64,000 nt of DNA from Prevotellaceae bacterium UBA1726 (GTDB lineage: Bacteria > Bacteroidota > Bacteroidia > Bacteroidales > Bacteroidaceae). The first letter of the stretch is position 1. Every line of letters starts with the position of its first letter. Location of the stretch: the NCBI GenBank assembly GCA_002316005.1, contig DCIM01000039.1, forward strand, positions 10,712 through 74,711, given 5' to 3'. The notes under the pieces are model-generated. The model was not told the origin of the DNA and did no database searches. It was given only the letters and a program-made list of their open reading frames with translations. This document shows positions 62,984 through 64,000 of the stretch, in pieces. The translations under genes and the position numbers were made by a program.

Positions 62984-63406
62984 TTAGGTGCCTTCTTCCC
63001 TCTTTTTTTGTACATAGAGGAGTAAATTGTAGACAAACATGCCAGCCATACTCAAACACCATAAATAATATCCGATTTTGAAATCTTCAATTACACAGTC
63101 TATGTCGAGTATTATAGTAGTACGAAATCTAAACGAAACAGACATTAAGAATGCAAACGCAGATGCCCATAATGTTTTTTTACCATTTTTTCTATTTCTT
63201 AAAACAGAAAAGAACAATATCATATTGGAAAGCCATACAAGAAATAACCATATTTCACCAGCAATGTAGATCCAGCCAGAGATTAAGCAACCATAGCCAG
63301 GCCACACACTTCCTTTAGTGGAGAAGGCGGGTAACAAACATGATAAGATATAACATATACATACACCCACCAATATTGTATTTTGAAGAATTTTTTCTTT
63401 GAACAT
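62984..63406 (-). CDS. four-helix membrane protein, possible immunity protein
   Basis: A 140-aa protein with four hydrophobic segments: about 9-28 (TILVGVCICYILSCLLPAF), 42-70 (SGWIYIAGEIWLFLVWLSNM), 80-95 and 112-132 (YYLWCLSMAGMFVYNLLLY). AT-rich coding compared with the genes left of the tRNA. It is 7 bp downstream of the lipase-like fragment, the arrangement seen for lipase effectors with membrane-located immunity proteins. No family recognised; the immunity idea is inference. Confidence 0.55.
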   Translation of the reverse strand: MFKEKILQNTILVGVCICYILSCLLPAFSTKGSVWPGYGCLISGWIYIAGEIWLFLVWLSNMILFFSVLRNRKNGKKTLWASAFAFLMSVSFRFRTTIILDIDCVIEDFKIGYYLWCLSMAGMFVYNLLLYVQKKREEGT

Positions 63407-63413
63407 AGGTTAC

Positions 63414-63995
63414 CTATTTATGCATGGATTTTGCACGATGAGAATCAAACCATGGAAAATTAAAAGGTTGTGGAATCGAAACTCTAACACCTAATGCATC
63501 AGGCAACGGTGTCGACCTCTGTAACCAGGATAAGATGTCTGCACCATTTTCATAAGAAGTGATCTTGTATGCATACTTTGTATTTAATTCTAAGTTTTTT
63601 AATGTTTTCTCACTTACTCCAGCAGCATTGAATGTAATAGCACTGCGTTTAAGTTTGTCATTGGCTGTAGCTAGCAGATTCACCGCCGACTCACCACCGC
63701 CAAGGGAATGACCAACAAAAGTCAATTCCATGTTACCTACTTTATTTGATATTTTTACTGCATTATTCTTAGATTGTTCATATTGCTCTGATTTTCCTAC
63801 AAGTTGTTTTGCATCTTGTTTCATATCTTCCCAATCGTCGGTACCTGCAACCGCATAAACGTATTCGGTGACTTTTCCATCTACAACTTTCTCATAAAGT
63901 CTTGAATTTAGGCCATTTTCTTCATTATCATATTGCACTTCTGTTTCCAAGATTGATGGACGCCATCCTCCGATTAAATAATGAACTGACCCCAA
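63414..63995 (-). CDS. lipase-like (alpha/beta-hydrolase) protein, 5'-truncated
   Basis: The 193 visible residues include YAVAGTDDWEDMKQDAKQLV, GHSLGGGESAVNLLA (nucleophile elbow with catalytic Ser), ITFNAAGVS and YKITSYENGADILSWLQ, as in class 3 lipase domains of polymorphic or type VI effectors. The frame is open to the window edge and its first codons lie inside a putative IS end (from 63982), so the original 5' part is missing. A full toxin would carry N-terminal export modules. Likely non-functional as it stands, unless expressed from the IS. Confidence 0.6.
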   Translation of the reverse strand: MGSVHYLIGGWRPSILETEVQYDNEENGLNSRLYEKVVDGKVTEYVYAVAGTDDWEDMKQDAKQLVGKSEQYEQSKNNAVKISNKVGNMELTFVGHSLGGGESAVNLLATANDKLKRSAITFNAAGVSEKTLKNLELNTKYAYKITSYENGADILSWLQRSTPLPDALGVRVSIPQPFNFPWFDSHRAKSMHK

Positions 63996-64000
63996 AAAGT
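63982..64000. mobile_element. terminal inverted repeat of an IS3-like element (partial)
   Basis: The last 19 bases (TGAACTGACCCCAAAAAGT) resemble the TGAACTG.ACCCCAAAA.GTT ends of IS3/IS150-group elements as I recall them. The element would extend to the right of the window. The lipase frame changes character exactly here. Confidence 0.4.

Overview
The window is a chromosomal segment of a Bacteroidales bacterium, most likely Prevotellaceae (the family is inference). The support is direct. Strong promoters repeatedly have the Bacteroidetes form TTTG-N19/20-TAnnTTTG, start codons mostly lack Shine-Dalgarno sequences, the tmRNA encodes the tag GENNYALAA, and there are DUF5689, PCMD, SusC-like/TonB, GH92 and CotH/lamin-tail proteins.

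Layout. (1) 3-10333: the end of a beta-helix protein, then a leftward exopolysaccharide operon (Wza-like SLBB exporter, Wzz, Wzx, EpsG-type polymerase, WbsX, GT2, deacetylase lipoprotein). (2) 10334-11349: a gene-free, repeat-rich gap, followed by tmRNA. (3) 11816-15886: a fucose operon fucI-fucA-fucP with its own promoter and terminator, without a kinase. (4) 15934-16506: a secreted His-rich coiled coil. (5) 16620-21951: a leftward operon with a stand-alone (p)ppGpp synthetase, a sensor/SpoIIE phosphatase/HATPase fusion, a STAS antagonist and an SLC13/RCK transporter. (6) 22184-24842: a TonB-receptor-like barrel and a small membrane protein. (7) 24845-34087: a nine-gene leftward operon with a CrtC/AttH-like protein, a PEP-synthase/rifampin-phosphotransferase-like enzyme, a SnoaL-like protein, a flavodoxin-ferredoxin, HypA, HypB, a polyferredoxin, an old yellow enzyme and an SDR, all behind one promoter. 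It looks like an undescribed anaerobic redox or small-molecule pathway and carries nickel-insertion genes but no hydrogenase. (8) 34266-39176: a barrel/PCMD lipoprotein pair, an AraC regulator, an SDR and a GT2. (9) 39231-57530: uridine kinase and a secreted EEP-family nuclease/phosphatase leftward; divergently a TonB receptor, a DUF5689 lipoprotein, a triple-OB lipoprotein, a secreted NUC1 endonuclease, an OmpA protein and two giant CotH/lamin-tail proteins. The first part reads as a nucleic-acid scavenging locus. (10) 57602-58046: a compact transcription unit of two previously unlisted small ORFs with promoter, operator-like dyad and terminator, divergent from a GH92 alpha-mannosidase. (11) 60622-64000: tRNA-Ser followed by a degenerate copy of its 3' end, a tyrosine integrase, a serine-recombinase remnant, a membrane protein and a lipase fragment apparently cut by an IS end. 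This is the start of an integrated island.

Three intergenic regions carry arrays built to one design: a 17-bp palindromic unit plus a 5-nt variable spacer, repeated every 22 bp exactly. With the nine-gene Hyp/OYE operon and the small-ORF unit, these are the most novel items here. No CRISPR array or rRNA was seen.
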